Shown here: piece by piece, positions 5,565 through 6,268 of the stretch
Numbering within the stretch: the first letter of the stretch is position 1
How the letters are laid out: every line of letters begins with the position of its first letter
Source: an uncultured Clostridia bacterium
GTDB lineage: Bacteria; Bacillota_A; Clostridia; Christensenellales; Aristaeellaceae
Length of the DNA: 6,268 bases
Assembly: GCA_945871545.1 (NCBI GenBank)
Contig: CAMBWJ010000119.1
Span: 1 to 6,268, forward strand
Direction of reading: 5' to 3'
Position numbers and translations under genes: made by a program
Notes under the pieces: model-generated
What the model saw: only the letters and a program-made list of their open reading frames with translations
Database searches by the model: none
Told to the model about the DNA's origin: nothing

Positions 5565-5593
5565 TTGCAATGCGAGCGCGAATCTGGTACAAT
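5565..5593 (+). promoter_or_regulatory. Sigma-A promoter of glyS
   Basis: TTGCAA (5565-5570) and TACAAT (5588-5593) are separated by exactly 17 nt. Transcription would start near 5600, leaving about 31 nt of leader. An imperfect inverted repeat (CGCTTGC 5562-5568, GCGAGCG 5572-5578) overlaps the -35 box and could be an operator or chance. Confidence 0.85.
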
Positions 5594-5630
5594 AAATCGC
5601 ACATCATAATGGAAAAAGAGGGTAATCGCG

Positions 5631-6268
5631 ATGGCAAAGCTTACGATGGACAAACTGGTCGCGCTGTGCAAGAACCGCGGCTTCATCTTCGCCGGTTCCG
5701 AGATCTACGGCGGCCTGGCCAACACCTGGGACTACGGCCCGCTGGGCGTGGAGTACAAGAACAACATCAAGAAGGCCTGGTGGCAGAAGTTCGTGCAGGA
5801 GAGCCCGTACAACACCGGCCTGGACTGCGCGATTCTGATGAACCGCGAGGTGTGGGTTGCCTCCGGCCACGTCGGCGGCTTCAACGATCCGCTGATGGAC
5901 TGCAAGGCCTGCAAGGCCCGCTTCCGCGCCGACAAGCTCATCGAGGACTTCACCAAGGGCGCTGAGACCGGCGACGGCTGGACCAACGCCGAGCTGGAGA
6001 GCTACATCGCCGAGCATGACATCGTCTGCCCCGTCTGCGGCAAGAAGGATTTCACCGGCATCCGTCAGTTCAACCTGATGTTCAAGACCCATCAGGGCGT
6101 GAACGAGGACTCCGCGGCGGAGATCTATCTGCGCCCCGAGACCGCGCAGGGCATCTTCGTCAACTTCCTCAACGCCATGCGCACCACCCGCAAGAAGCTG
6201 CCGGCCGGCATCTGCCAGATCGGCAAGTCCTTCCGCAACGAGATCACCCCCGGCAACTTCATCTTCCG
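5631..6268 (+). CDS. glyS: Glycyl-tRNA synthetase, N-terminal part (cut by window edge)
   Basis: The product attaches glycine to tRNA-Gly. The first 212 residues are present. They match the single-chain (alpha-2) class II enzyme rather than the two-subunit glyQ/glyS type: [15 protein letters not shown] near the start (6-20), [20 protein letters not shown] (22-41, the motif 1 region), [10 protein letters not shown] (78-87), [13 protein letters not shown] (167-179), and the motif 2 start [12 protein letters not shown] (201-212). Two CxxC pairs, C91/C94 and C133/C136, are visible and probably bind zinc. The start is ATG 5631 with AGAGGG (5617-5622) 8 nt upstream; an earlier ATG at 5609 is out of frame. 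The gene runs off the right edge with no stop. It has its own promoter and no T-box leader. It is also called glyQS in some annotations. Confidence 0.96.
   Translation, partial: MAKLTMDKLVALCKNRGFIFAGSEIYGGLANTWDYGPLGVEYKNNIKKAWWQKFVQESPYNTGLDCAILMNREVWVASGHVGGFNDPLMDCKACKARFRADKLIEDFTKGAETGDGWTNAELESYIAEHDIVCPVCGKKDFTGIRQFNLMFKTHQGVNEDSAAEIYLRPETAQGIFVNFLNAMRTTRKKLPAGICQIGKSFRNEITPGNFIF

Noticed and set aside
5570..5965. 131-codon + strand frame overlapping the glyS start
   Set aside because: It is out of frame with the clear glycyl-tRNA synthetase reading frame, and its ATG at 5609 has no ribosome site.

Overview
The window looks like chromosome from a GC-rich member of the Firmicutes, most likely a Clostridia-type anaerobe. 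The grounds are purine-rich Shine-Dalgarno sites before almost every gene, consensus sigma-A promoters (TTGTCA-17-TATAAT and TTGCAA-17-TACAAT), and a single-chain glycyl-tRNA synthetase whose N-terminus resembles clostridial versions. No mobile element, CRISPR array, tRNA or rRNA was seen. The genus cannot be named from this sequence alone.

Layout, left to right. A 110-aa protein with 17 cysteines and a His/Cys-rich tail (100-432, +) converges on glycerol kinase glpK (585-2078, -), with a strong hairpin terminator at 501-540 between them. Upstream of glpK on the same strand, beyond a second hairpin terminator (2111-2158), is a 663-aa gene (2196-4187, -). It encodes a mostly disordered, extremely Asp/Glu-rich protein with one membrane segment near the C-terminus and repeated short basic GLFGRKK-type motifs. 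It has a near-perfect promoter at 4243-4271 with an inverted repeat at the predicted start of transcription. Reading the other way from the same 192-bp intergenic region are a 65-aa Arg-rich, Lys-free protein (4380-4577, +) and a 294-aa two-domain protein with a Glu/Ala linker (4624-5508, +). A separate promoter (5565-5593) then drives glycyl-tRNA synthetase (5631 to beyond the right edge, +).

Only glpK (glycerol to glycerol-3-phosphate) and glyS (tRNA-Gly charging) can be given firm functions. The other four genes are hypothetical. The most unusual locus is the acidic membrane protein with its repeated basic motifs and a possible internal translation start, divergent from a very basic small protein. 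Whether these form a system is inference. The long open frames antisense to the GC-rich genes, including a 573-codon frame opposite the acidic gene, are treated as composition artefacts.
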